A stretch of DNA of 64,000 nt from Maribacter aestuarii. Lineage in GTDB: Bacteria > Bacteroidota > Bacteroidia > Flavobacteriales > Flavobacteriaceae. This document shows positions 1 through 10,015 of the stretch, piece after piece. Position 1 is the stretch's first letter; each line of letters begins with the position of its first letter. Location of the stretch: contig NZ_CP107031.2 of assembly GCF_027474845.2 (NCBI RefSeq), positions 3,301,001-3,365,000 on the forward strand. The letters run 5' to 3'. Made by a program: the position numbers and the translations under genes. The notes beneath the pieces were generated by a model. That model did no database searches, was not told the origin of the DNA, and saw nothing but the letters and a program-made list of their open reading frames with translations.

Positions 1-885
1 TCCTTTTTCGGTTTTAAACTCTTGCGCACTTTGGTCTACAGATGTTAATTCTTTAGAAATTTCCCTTATCCTTTCATCAATAAAATTAGAAGTTCTATCA
101 GCAATAATTTTCTTATCTTCTACAGCATTTGAATTATAAACTTCCACTAACTTATTTAAAATGTCCAAACCTTTTTGAGGTATAGGGTCGGTAAGAGATA
201 TGGTAATAATATTTGAAAGTTCATCTGTAGCACCAATTGCTACTTTCTGCTGATAAGATTCGGCAACCGAAACCACAGGTGTAATATTTATTCTGATTTT
301 TTGTCCAATATAATCCTTTAGATAATCTAAGTTTGGCGTAATAACGATATCACCCAAAGGCGTTGATATATTTTCTCCGTAGGAGAAAATCTTAGAGGGA
401 CTATCCAAATCTAGACTGTAACCAAAAGAACTACTTGAAGAAAGCTTGCTGAAAAAGGTGAAATCTGAACTGTTAATGATTGAATCAGTAGCTATAAAGT
501 TAATTTTGAATGGCCTTCTGTTATATATTTCCGAATTTTTTACATTGCCAAGAACAGTATATTTAACATTCAGTTGCAGGTCTTTGACAACTTGGATAAA
601 ATTAGATCGAGAATTTAATATCTCTATTTCATCCTCAATTTTATTTACACCTTCGCTCAAAAACTCTAAATCACTAAAAGCAGCCAATTCAGATGAAGAA
701 TTTTTTTCTTCTAGAATATGTAATTTTGCCTGAACGGCGAATTCAGGTGTCGTATACCTAAGATAGATCATTGCAATGAAAATCCCTATTCCACAGCAAA
801 GTAGAAACCATTTCCAATGTCTGATATAGCCTTTTAATACTTCGGCTAAGTTCATATTAGAATTGATTAAGTCTTTTGATTCCAT
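1..885 (-). CDS. Wzc-like polysaccharide co-polymerase / tyrosine kinase, N-terminal part
   Basis: The frame is open from an ATG at 885 to the left edge, so about 295 N-terminal residues are visible and the rest lies outside. A transmembrane segment follows at about residues 23-43 (W-F-L-L-C-C-G-I-G-I-F), then a Wzz-type periplasmic region with long polar and coiled-coil stretches. This is the N-terminal layout of Wzc-type proteins, which control chain length and export of capsule or exopolysaccharide in the inner membrane. The C-terminal BY-kinase domain expected in Bacteroidota homologues is not visible, so the kinase part is inferred. It lies 60 bases after the Wza-like gene and is the last visible gene of the leftward operon. 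An internal Met at residue 11 (M-N-L-A-E-V-L) is an alternative start. Confidence 0.85.
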   Translation of the reverse strand, partial: MESKDLINSNMNLAEVLKGYIRHWKWFLLCCGIGIFIAMIYLRYTTPEFAVQAKLHILEEKNSSSELAAFSDLEFLSEGVNKIEDEIEILNSRSNFIQVVKDLQLNVKYTVLGNVKNSEIYNRRPFKINFIATDSIINSSDFTFFSKLSSSSSFGYSLDLDSPSKIFSYGENISTPLGDIVITPNLDYLKDYIGQKIRINITPVVSVAESYQQKVAIGATDELSNIITISLTDPIPQKGLDILNKLVEVYNSNAVEDKKIIADRTSNFIDERIREISKELTSVDQSAQEFKTEKG

Positions 886-945
886 ATATTAGAAAGAATT
901 AGATCTGCAACCGTCAAAGGGAGTTTTGTGTGAACTAAAAGAAGT

Positions 946-1725
946 TTAATTACTACTGGTTATAATAAAAACCGATGAGGTTATTACAACTGATGCAATT
1001 GATACCCAAATTGATGCTCTTGTATCTAAGGAAGAGGAAGAGACCGCTGATTTATTAGGTTCAACATAAACCACATCATTTTGTGTAAGGTAGTAAACAG
1101 GAGAATTCAAGGATTCCTTTTTGGTTAAATCAATTCTAGTGTAAACTTTAGTTCCATTAAAATCTCTAATAACCAACACGTTATCTCTCATACCTTTTAT
1201 TGTCAAATCATTTGCTAGACCCAATGCTTCTAAAACAGTTATTTGTTCACCATTTACTAAGTAAGTGCCTGGGCTTCTAACTTCACCTAGTATAGTTACA
1301 GTAAAGTTCTTCAAACGAAGATTTATTATAGGGTTTTTAAGATATGGTTCCAATTTTTCCTTTAATAATTCTTTGGTTTCCTCCGGAGACATTCCGACAA
1401 TTCTGACATTTCCGATGACTGGAAAATCTATTTCGCCATTCTTGTCTATGATATAATCTATTTGTTCGGCTCTTATTCCACCCTCCTCAGAACCTTTAAG
1501 TAAATTAAAAGGAAGGCTCGCTTCAGGATCAAGGGTCGATACATGTACACTTATAACATCATCAATTTTAAATTTCTGAGTATGAGAATTATCACTTATT
1601 ATAGTCTCGTAGTCTTGGGCATTTTGAAAGTAAACGATTTCCTTTTTACTAGTACATGAAAAGGTAATAATACACATTATGATAACTATGGAACTGAGAC
1701 GTAGAGATTTTATTTTTTCTAGCAT
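946..1725 (-). CDS. Wza-like polysaccharide export lipoprotein
   Basis: This 259-residue protein has a hydrophobic leader ending in T-F-S-C, so Cys24 is the likely lipidated residue and the product an outer-membrane lipoprotein. A polysaccharide biosynthesis/export domain follows (about residues 45-140), then an SLBB-type beta-grasp segment (about 145-225, with V-T-I-L-G-E-V-R-S-P-G-T-Y). A hydrophobic C-terminal stretch (about 237-256) may be the outer-membrane anchor. Wza family proteins form the outer-membrane channel through which capsule or EPS leaves the cell. The gene lies between the 4,6-dehydratase and the Wzc-like gene, which it would partner across the periplasm. Length and domain order are normal for Bacteroidota homologues. 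Confidence 0.88.
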   Translation of the reverse strand: MLEKIKSLRLSSIVIIMCIITFSCTSKKEIVYFQNAQDYETIISDNSHTQKFKIDDVISVHVSTLDPEASLPFNLLKGSEEGGIRAEQIDYIIDKNGEIDFPVIGNVRIVGMSPEETKELLKEKLEPYLKNPIINLRLKNFTVTILGEVRSPGTYLVNGEQITVLEALGLANDLTIKGMRDNVLVIRDFNGTKVYTRIDLTKKESLNSPVYYLTQNDVVYVEPNKSAVSSSSLDTRASIWVSIASVVITSSVFIITSSN

Positions 1726-1762
1726 GTTATTCTATTTTGTTTCCTGCAAGAATAATGAAAAA

Positions 1763-3703
1763 TTATGACTGAACAATCTTTAAATTGGGTTTACTTAGAC
1801 CCTCAGTTTTATCTTCTTTTTTATCCAATTCGCACAAATCAGAGTTTTTAGATATATACTCCGGAACAATTTCTTTCATTAACTTGACTGTATTCCCGTT
1901 AAAAAACATATTTGTAATGCAAAGCTCATCAATTTTAGACCTTGTCTTTGCATAATCCAATTCTCGGACCTTGCTAATTTTTATTTTTTTATGGTAAGTG
2001 GGTAGTGTATTCTCACCATTTGCTAAGAGTTCCTCATATAATTTTTCCCCTGGGCGTAATCCGGTTATTTTAATATCAATATCTTCAGGATATCTTAAAC
2101 CTGATAGTTTTATCATATTCCTTGCGAGATCATATATTTTAACGGATTCCCCCATATCAAATATAAAAATTTCACCACCCGTACCCATAGCGCCTGCTTC
2201 TAAAACTAATTGGGAGGCTTCAGGTATGGTCATAAAATATCGTGTAATGTCCTTGTGAGTCAGGGTTAAAGGACCTCCTTTTTCAATCTGTTTTCTAAAA
2301 AGAGGAATTACCGAACCGTTGGATCCCAGTACATTTCCAAATCGCGTGGTAATGAACCTGGTTTTATTTTCCTTTTGCATACAACCTATGTACATTTCGG
2401 CAATACGCTTACTAGCACCCATAACATTCGTTGGGTTCACAGCTTTGTCGGTAGAAACGAATACAAACTTATCAACACCATGTAAAACAGACAAATCCGC
2501 AACAGTTTTTGTGCCGGCTATATTGATTTTAATGGCTTCATATGAATTATATTCCATAAGGGGTACATGTTTATAAGCCGCTGCATGAAAGACCATGGTT
2601 GGCTTATATTCATCGAAAATGGCGTTTAGTCTATTTTTATCCCGTACATCACTAACCAACGGAATAAAATTGTGGAATCCATTCTGTTTCAATTCCTGTT
2701 GTAGGTCGTATAACGCAGATTCTGCTTGATCTACTATTATCAAGGATTTGTAATTATACGTACAAATTTGTCTTACGATTTCACTTCCAATGGAGCCGGC
2801 CCCACCGGTCACCAAGATACTCTTATTCAATAACTCCGACGCGATTTTACTATTTTTTATTTGTATAGGGGCACGATCCAACAAGTCTTCAATTTGTACC
2901 TGCTTTATTTGAGACACCTTGAGTTCCCCATTGATCCAATCCTCTATTGGTGGAACAATTTTAACGGAGACTGGAAAATCTACGAGGCCTTCTACCAAGG
3001 TCCGTAAATGTTTAGAATCTATATTTTGAATGGAAAATATTATTTCTGACACATTATTCTTCAGAATAAAGTGCTCATTTAAGATGCTTTTGTTAAAAAC
3101 AGGAACTCCATTAATATTTTTCCCTACTTTTTTATTATCGTTATCAATATATCCAATTACTCGTGCGTTACTTCTTATATGATTGGTAATTGCGTTGTAA
3201 GTAAGTATTCCTGAATCTCCTGCTCCATAAATCAAAACATTTTTCATTGCTCTTGCCTCACCCGACATTTGATGGAACATGGCTTTAAAAACATATCTGG
3301 ACGCTGTGAGGGTAACAAAGCTTATTAAACTATTAATTATTATAATGGACAATGGAATAGTGAAATTATAAAACATTCCAAACTGCCTGTTTGCCAGTAC
3401 TAGGAAAATAATAAGGATACTGGACAAACAAATGGCGTTGAAAATGTTATAGACATCCCTCACCCCAGTGTGCCTTACTACGCCTTTGTAAGAGCCCACG
3501 ATTATAAAAGCGAGGGCAGAGGCAATCATTATTATGGGCAATTGTAATATTAGTTTTTCTACCTCAAAATCTAAGGTGAGATTAAACCTTATGAGATAGG
3601 ATAGTACAAAAGATAAACTTACAATTGCAATATCAATACCTAAAACCAACCATTTAGAAGCATAGCGTTGGGCATTGAAAGTGAAATAATCTTGAATCAT
3701 CAT
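1763..3703 (-). CDS. Membrane nucleoside-diphosphate-sugar 4,6-dehydratase (PglF/WbpM/CapD type)
   Basis: The 646-residue protein has about four N-terminal transmembrane segments (residues 15-125), a first Rossmann segment with G-A-G-D-S-G, and a second SDR domain with T-G-G-A-G-S-I-G-S-E. This is the long membrane-bound form of the family that converts UDP-GlcNAc to the 4-keto-6-deoxy sugar. The motif F-V-S-T-D-K-A is present, and in N-V-M-G-A-S-K a Met stands where classical SDRs have Tyr, as reported for WbpM. Its start overlaps the stop of the aminotransferase gene by four bases (ATGA), so the two are probably translationally coupled and act in sequence. Whether the product leads to QuiNAc4N or another amino sugar cannot be told here. 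Confidence 0.9.
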   Translation of the reverse strand: MMIQDYFTFNAQRYASKWLVLGIDIAIVSLSFVLSYLIRFNLTLDFEVEKLILQLPIIMIASALAFIIVGSYKGVVRHTGVRDVYNIFNAICLSSILIIFLVLANRQFGMFYNFTIPLSIIIINSLISFVTLTASRYVFKAMFHQMSGEARAMKNVLIYGAGDSGILTYNAITNHIRSNARVIGYIDNDNKKVGKNINGVPVFNKSILNEHFILKNNVSEIIFSIQNIDSKHLRTLVEGLVDFPVSVKIVPPIEDWINGELKVSQIKQVQIEDLLDRAPIQIKNSKIASELLNKSILVTGGAGSIGSEIVRQICTYNYKSLIIVDQAESALYDLQQELKQNGFHNFIPLVSDVRDKNRLNAIFDEYKPTMVFHAAAYKHVPLMEYNSYEAIKINIAGTKTVADLSVLHGVDKFVFVSTDKAVNPTNVMGASKRIAEMYIGCMQKENKTRFITTRFGNVLGSNGSVIPLFRKQIEKGGPLTLTHKDITRYFMTIPEASQLVLEAGAMGTGGEIFIFDMGESVKIYDLARNMIKLSGLRYPEDIDIKITGLRPGEKLYEELLANGENTLPTYHKKIKISKVRELDYAKTRSKIDELCITNMFFNGNTVKLMKEIVPEYISKNSDLCELDKKEDKTEGLSKPNLKIVQS

Positions 3704-4833
3704 GGTAGGTTATTTTTAATTATGCCCACAACACGTTCCAAATCTATCTCTGATAAATTGGAACCACTTGGCAGACACAATCCTCTAAGAAACAAATCCT
3801 CGGAAGTTCCGTCCATATAATTGGGATTGCTTTTAAAAACAGGCTGTAAATGCATAGGCTTCCACAGTGGTCGGGATTCTATATTTTCATTCTGTAAGGC
3901 CAGTCGTATCGTTTCTCGTGCTTCATAAGAAGGCGTGAGTATACAAGTTAGCCATCTATTGGAAAAGTAATCCTTGGGCTCCTTCAAGAAATCAATACCT
4001 TCAAAACCGTCTAAATTTTTCAAATAAAACTCATGGTTTGCTCGTCTGGTATTTACCCTATCCTGTAAGACCTGCATCTGTCCGCGACCTATACCGGCAA
4101 GAACGTTGCTCATGCGATAATTATATCCAATATTGGAATGTTGGTAATGGGGAGCGGCATCCCTAGCTTGGGTGGCCAAATGAATGGCCTTTTCAATATA
4201 TTTCTTATTAGGGCTCGTTATAGCCCCACCACCCGAGGTGGTTATAATCTTATTGCCATTAAAGGAAAGAATACCAATGGCACCGAAGGTCCCACACTTT
4301 TTTCCTTTATAGCTGCTACCCAATGCTTCCGCACTATCCTCCAAAATGGGAATGTCATATTTTTGAGCCACTTCATGTACGGCGTCAGTATCGTAAGGCA
4401 TTCCGTACAAGTGCACTGCAATGATAGCTTTTGGCTTTTTATAGTTTTCTATTCGATCTTTAATTGCCTTTTCTAAAAGAATTGGAGATAGGTTCCAAGT
4501 ATTGGATTCACTATCAATAAAAATAGGTTTCGCACCAAGATAGACTATGGGATTGGCTGAAGCAGAAAATGTAAAACTTTGGCAAAGGACCTCATCGCCA
4601 GGGGAGACACCCAATATTTCGAGTCCTAAATGTATAGCCCCAGTTCCAGAACTTAATGCTCCTATATGTACATCCTCACCTAAATAACTTTTGATATCAT
4701 TTTCAAAACCGGTAACATTAGGGCCTAACGGCGCTATCCAATTTGTTTTGAACGCTTCTTCAACAAAAACTCTCTCGGCATTGCCCATGTGGGGAGATGA
4801 AAGCCATATTTTATCCGCTATTTTCGTTTCCAA
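3700..4833 (-). CDS. DegT/DnrJ/EryC1 family sugar aminotransferase (PglE-like)
   Basis: This 377-residue protein is a PLP-dependent aminotransferase of the DegT/DnrJ/EryC1/StrS family. The likely PLP-binding lysine lies in F-N-G-N-K-I-I-T-T-S-G-G-G, and E-D-S-A-E-A-L-G is the usual PLP-contacting segment. These enzymes transfer an amino group from glutamate to a keto-sugar nucleotide. The next gene makes a 4-keto-6-deoxy sugar, so a UDP-4-amino-4,6-dideoxy sugar is the likely product. It is the first gene of the leftward operon. The acetyltransferase (PglD type) that often completes this pathway is not in the window. The start at 4833 fits the family N-terminus (I-W-L-S-S-P-H-M-G). Confidence 0.9.
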   Translation of the reverse strand: METKIADKIWLSSPHMGNAERVFVEEAFKTNWIAPLGPNVTGFENDIKSYLGEDVHIGALSSGTGAIHLGLEILGVSPGDEVLCQSFTFSASANPIVYLGAKPIFIDSESNTWNLSPILLEKAIKDRIENYKKPKAIIAVHLYGMPYDTDAVHEVAQKYDIPILEDSAEALGSSYKGKKCGTFGAIGILSFNGNKIITTSGGGAITSPNKKYIEKAIHLATQARDAAPHYQHSNIGYNYRMSNVLAGIGRGQMQVLQDRVNTRRANHEFYLKNLDGFEGIDFLKEPKDYFSNRWLTCILTPSYEARETIRLALQNENIESRPLWKPMHLQPVFKSNPNYMDGTSEDLFLRGLCLPSGSNLSEIDLERVVGIIKNNLP

Positions 4834-5477
4834 ATTTTCTCGACCATTTTTAGTGAAACTTCTAACATCCTTAGGCTCTTATGTTGACAGAAAGAAATAC
4901 AGTACAAAATCGTAATTCAACAAATCAAGACATAATAGACTAAGAGACAAATTTAATATTTATTACGGTCAGCGGTTAAATATTAGAACATATTTCGCCA
5001 AAGGTGTGAAAAAATCGGATATAAGCTTATTACAGGTTTTTTTTGGCTAAGAAAACACCTATTTTACCTTATCATACATATCCTTCAACATAAGACATTG
5101 GACGATTTGAGGATAGTGAAACTCAATATTCTTTTGAACTTCATTGATTATCTATTTATTTTCAAAGCTCGCACGTGATTAAAGTTATAAAATAGCAAAA
5201 ATGTAAAAATATAGACCCTATGAAAAATAATTTGTAAACTAGCTTTTTAATCTCTTTTGTTAAGACGATGCTGAATTTTTATATTCTGTTCAACATTGAA
5301 TGATTGAAATTTGCGGTTTGTAGAATATAGAGGATATGATCAGTGTATATTTTTGAGGACATTGGTTTCTTAAAAAGTAAATATGGCTTGGAACTTTCAA
5401 AGTTTTCTTTTTCTAAATGTTTTCTACATCTTTGCATTCATTTTAAATTTAAACCAATTTTTGACAATTAGAGAAAT
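4834..5477. other. Divergent intergenic region between the two polysaccharide transcription units
   Basis: These 644 AT-rich bases separate the leftward aminotransferase operon from the rightward ugd gene and hold no credible gene. The minus strand carries TAAATTTG (plus-strand 4948-4955), which matches the Bacteroidota -7 consensus TAnnTTTG about 115 bases before the aminotransferase start. No convincing -33 TTG stands at the usual distance. On the plus strand T-A-C-A-T-C-T-T-T-G at 5425-5434 is a near match with two extra bases. Regulatory control of both operons probably lies here. Confidence 0.5.
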
Positions 5478-6817
<1,340 letters not shown>

Positions 6818-7151
6818 TGACTAAATTGATTCGATATTTTAGCTCAATTTGAACATTTTATTCTTTATTATCTAAATCAAAAAAGAATAATTAATTTTTT
6901 ATCCGTATAAAATCTTATATTTCAACTCTTGAAAAATATATAATTAGAAATATTCTTTTAATATGACTATTCTAATTTCCATGATAAAAGATTGCTTGAT
7001 CTTTTTTTATGAAACTATACAAATCTTCAATAATTATTAATATTTCAATCAATAACCATTCATCGGAAATATATCCCCTTTGAATTAAATTGTTTAATGT
7101 CTTAAAATCTTTTCTCACTTTTGGAGCTAAATCAAAAACTAATAATCAATT
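6818..7151. other. AT-rich spacer between ugd and the epimerase gene
   Basis: These 334 bases hold no supported gene. They contain one low-GC hairpin followed by T residues (6986-7008), listed separately. No promoter with both Bacteroidota boxes was found. The spacer suggests that the epimerase/dehydrogenase pair downstream may be transcribed separately from ugd. Confidence 0.4.
6986..7008 (+). terminator. Possible weak hairpin terminator after ugd
   Basis: AAAAGAT and ATCTTTT pair around the loop TGCTTG, and three more T residues follow. The stem has only two G-C pairs counting both arms, so it would be weak. It lies about 170 bases after the ugd stop, which is far for its terminator. Confidence 0.3.
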
Positions 7152-8153
7152 ATGGATATTGAGCATTTTAACCTTAATCCGAATCTTAAAATTTTAGTCA
7201 CTGGGGGTGCTGGTTTTATTGGTTCAAATATTTGCGAGGCATTAATAAAAAATGGGAATAAAGTTACATGCTTAGATAACTTTGCTACTGGTAAGAAAAC
7301 TAATATTTCGAAATTAATCGATAATAATAATTTTACACTTTTAGAGGGAGATATCAGAAATCTGGATACTTGTAAACAAGCTTGTATTGATGTCAACTAT
7401 GTTTTGCACCAAGCTGCACTTGGTTCGGTGCCAAGGTCAATAAATGACCCTGTCACCAGTAATAGTGTGAATGTATCTGGATTCTTAAATATGCTAGTAG
7501 CGGCGAAGGATTCTGACGTAAAACGATTTATTTATGCAGCAAGCTCCTCTACTTACGGAGATTCCAAAATAATGCCTAAAGTAGAAGATCGAATTGGAAA
7601 ACCCTTGTCACCTTATGCAATAACAAAATATGTTAATGAACTCTATGCTGATGTTTTTTCGAAAACTTATGGTTTGGAAACAATAGGTTTGCGCTATTTC
7701 AATGTATTTGGGCGTAAACAAGATCCTAATGGAGCGTATGCCGCTGTAATACCTAAATTTACCACGCAGTTAATGAATCATGAATCCCCAATGATAAATG
7801 GAGATGGGAGTTTTTCGAGAGATTTTACTTACATTGATAATGTTATTGAAATGAATATAAGATCAATTTTGACAACTAATCCAGACGCTATCAATACCAT
7901 ATATAATGTTGCTTTTGGAGAACGTACTAATTTAAATCAACTTATTGAGCATCTAAAGATATTTTTGAGTGAGTTTGATTCGAATATTAAGTCTATTGAG
8001 GTAAAATACGGGGATATTAGAAAGGGAGATGTTCCTCATTCCTTGGCCTCTATAGAAAAGGCTAAAAAATTACTTGGTTACAATCCTCAATTCGATATCA
8101 TTAAGGGGTTAAAGGAAGCTACTAAGTGGTATTGGGATAATTTAAGAAAATAG
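7152..8153 (+). CDS. UDP-N-acetylhexosamine 4-epimerase (TviC/WbpP type)
   Basis: The 333-residue protein is an extended SDR epimerase. It has the NAD-binding motif T-G-G-A-G-F-I-G-S-N, the A-A-S-S-S-T-Y-G segment that supplies the catalytic Ser/Thr, and the Y-x-x-x-K pair in S-P-Y-A-I-T-K-Y. Overall pattern and length fit the TviC/WbpP group, which interconverts UDP-GlcNAc and UDP-GalNAc or their uronic acid forms. The next gene, 37 bases on, is a TviB-type 6-dehydrogenase. That pairing is the known route to UDP-GalNAcA in Vi antigen and related O-antigens. The substrate (acetylated sugar or uronic acid) is inferred from context; UDP-Glc/Gal activity is possible but less likely. Confidence 0.85.
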   Translation: MDIEHFNLNPNLKILVTGGAGFIGSNICEALIKNGNKVTCLDNFATGKKTNISKLIDNNNFTLLEGDIRNLDTCKQACIDVNYVLHQAALGSVPRSINDPVTSNSVNVSGFLNMLVAAKDSDVKRFIYAASSSTYGDSKIMPKVEDRIGKPLSPYAITKYVNELYADVFSKTYGLETIGLRYFNVFGRKQDPNGAYAAVIPKFTTQLMNHESPMINGDGSFSRDFTYIDNVIEMNIRSILTTNPDAINTIYNVAFGERTNLNQLIEHLKIFLSEFDSNIKSIEVKYGDIRKGDVPHSLASIEKAKKLLGYNPQFDIIKGLKEATKWYWDNLRK

Positions 8154-8190
8154 TTTAACATGACTTTTCTAATATTAAATATTTAAAAAA

Positions 8191-9468
8191 ATGAATAAAA
8201 ATATTGCCGTAATAGGTCTTGGTTATGTTGGTTTGCCTTTAGCCAGATTGTTCGCAACAAAATATGCTGTAGTTGGTTTTGACATAAATAAAAAAAGAGT
8301 TGAAGAATTAAATTCGGGAATTGACACCACCTTAGAAGTTGATAATGACACTTTACACTCTGTGCTAAAGAGTTCTTGTAATGAGACGAAAGGTTTGTTT
8401 TGTACTGATGATTTAAATAATATTTCCAAATGTAATTACTATATCGTTACTGTTCCCACACCGGTTGATAAAACTAATAGACCAATATTAACTCCACTTT
8501 ATAAGGCAAGTGAGACCGTTGGCGAAGTATTAAAATCAGGAGATATTGTCATTTATGAATCTACTGTGTATCCCGGTGTAACTGAGGAAGAATGTGTCCC
8601 TGTTCTAGAAAAAATTAGCGGATTAAAATTTAATAAGGATTTTTTCGTAGGTTATTCCCCAGAACGAATCAATCCTGGAGATAAGGAACATACTGTTGAT
8701 AAAATTCTGAAGGTTACTTCTGGTTCTACGCCAAAAATAGGTAAAAAAGTTGATGAGCTTTATGCTTCTGTTATATCTGCGGGAACTCATTTGGCACCAA
8801 CTATTAGGGTTGCAGAGGCAGCAAAAGTTATAGAGAACTCACAACGTGATATAAATATTGCCTTTGTTAATGAATTGGCCAAAATATTCAACTTAATGGG
8901 AATAGACACTAATCAAGTATTAGAGGCAGCAGGAACCAAATGGAATTTCTTACCATTTAAGCCTGGTTTAGTTGGTGGCCATTGCATTGGCGTGGACCCC
9001 TATTACCTTGCTCAAAAAGCACAGGAGTATGGCTACCACCCTGAAATAATCCTGGCGGGAAGAAGAATGAATGATACCATGGGTAAGTATGTGGCTTCTG
9101 AGGTCGTAAAAATAATGGTCCAAAAGGAGTTGAAAATTAAAGGGGCTAAGATATTAATATTGGGAATCACTTTTAAAGAAAATTGTCCAGATGTCCGAAA
9201 TACAAAAGCTGTGGATGTTATCTCTAACCTGCAAAGTTATGGAGCTGAATTGACGGTATATGACCCTTGGGCTTCACCTCTAGAAGTTGAAAAAGAATAT
9301 TCCCTTTCTACTATAGTAGATGTTCCAGAAGAAAAATTTGATGCTATAGTCTTAACTGTTGCACACAAGGAGTTCTTGAAATTAAAGTTGAGAAAATTAC
9401 TGAGTACTGATGGTATTATTTATGATGTAAAAGGCATTTTAGAGGAGAAGGTGGATGGTAGACTTTAA
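8191..9468 (+). CDS. UDP-N-acetyl-D-hexosamine 6-dehydrogenase (TviB/WbpO type)
   Basis: The 425-residue protein is an NAD-dependent nucleotide-sugar 6-dehydrogenase. It shows the Rossmann motif G-L-G-Y-V-G-L-P-L-A, the segment Y-S-P-E-R-I-N-P-G-D, and the catalytic cysteine in G-G-H-C-I-G-V-D-P-Y-Y. The C-H-C-I-G-V-D-P-Y-Y form and the length are typical of the TviB/WbpO/WbpA branch that acts on UDP-GlcNAc or UDP-GalNAc, not of the UDP-glucose enzymes such as ugd upstream. It probably supplies a HexNAc uronic acid to the polymer together with the preceding epimerase. It is intact, and a strong hairpin terminator follows 34 bases after the stop. Confidence 0.88.
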   Translation: MNKNIAVIGLGYVGLPLARLFATKYAVVGFDINKKRVEELNSGIDTTLEVDNDTLHSVLKSSCNETKGLFCTDDLNNISKCNYYIVTVPTPVDKTNRPILTPLYKASETVGEVLKSGDIVIYESTVYPGVTEEECVPVLEKISGLKFNKDFFVGYSPERINPGDKEHTVDKILKVTSGSTPKIGKKVDELYASVISAGTHLAPTIRVAEAAKVIENSQRDINIAFVNELAKIFNLMGIDTNQVLEAAGTKWNFLPFKPGLVGGHCIGVDPYYLAQKAQEYGYHPEIILAGRRMNDTMGKYVASEVVKIMVQKELKIKGAKILILGITFKENCPDVRNTKAVDVISNLQSYGAELTVYDPWASPLEVEKEYSLSTIVDVPEEKFDAIVLTVAHKEFLKLKLRKLLSTDGIIYDVKGILEEKVDGRL

Positions 9469-9502
9469 GACGTGATTTTCATTTTTTGAACCATTGTTGA
9501 TA

Positions 9503-9527
9503 CCCAGTATATTATACTGGGTTTTTT
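9503..9527 (+). terminator. Rho-independent terminator after the TviB-type gene
   Basis: CCCAGTA (9503-9509) pairs with TACTGGG (9515-9521) around the loop TATTA, and six T residues follow (9522-9527). Its position 34 bases after the dehydrogenase stop fits the end of the epimerase/dehydrogenase unit. Confidence 0.82.
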
Positions 9528-10015
9528 ATATACATTACTAATCTCCATGTAGATTAGTTTCTTCAGTAAGCGAATTAAGAATAATTTGATTTACTTTTAG
9601 ATATTATGTATTAGTTTGTACATGACAATTTCCATGACTATTTTATTCTTGATAGTCTAAAAATTCTACTCTTAAGATTTTATTTTAAAACAACACTTTG
9701 CAAAGAAGTAAAAAAGCTTTGCATCTAAGATGCTCACTTTACATCCGGATACCACTAAACGCAAATGGAATTAGTTGTTTAAGAAAATTCTTATTGTCAG
9801 TCCTTCCTATATATTTTTTAGTACCGATGTTAAATTTGTTAAAAAAAAGGTGCGTTCATCGAATAAGTGATTTTCAAAAAACTAAAAGTGTCATGTTTCA
9901 CGTAATACTCTGGTAAGTAAAATGCATTTTGTCGAAAAAAACTCAAATTTCATCGATGAAATGAAAATTTAAAATAGATTTGGAAAACCCAAATATTAAT
10001 GTTTAAAAAGTACGT
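9528..10015. other. AT-rich spacer before the secreted lyase
   Basis: This stretch of almost 490 bases holds no convincing gene. The only open frame (9698-9916, TTG start, 72 codons) has no recognisable features. TAGATTTG at 9975-9982 matches the -7 consensus TAnnTTTG about 34 bases before the lyase start, but no TTG lies at the usual -33 spacing. The lyase probably has its own promoter here. Confidence 0.4.

Noticed and set aside
9698..9916. A 72-codon plus-strand frame in the spacer before the lyase
   Set aside because: It starts with TTG, has no recognisable domain, lies in AT-rich DNA and has no convincing ribosome-binding site.
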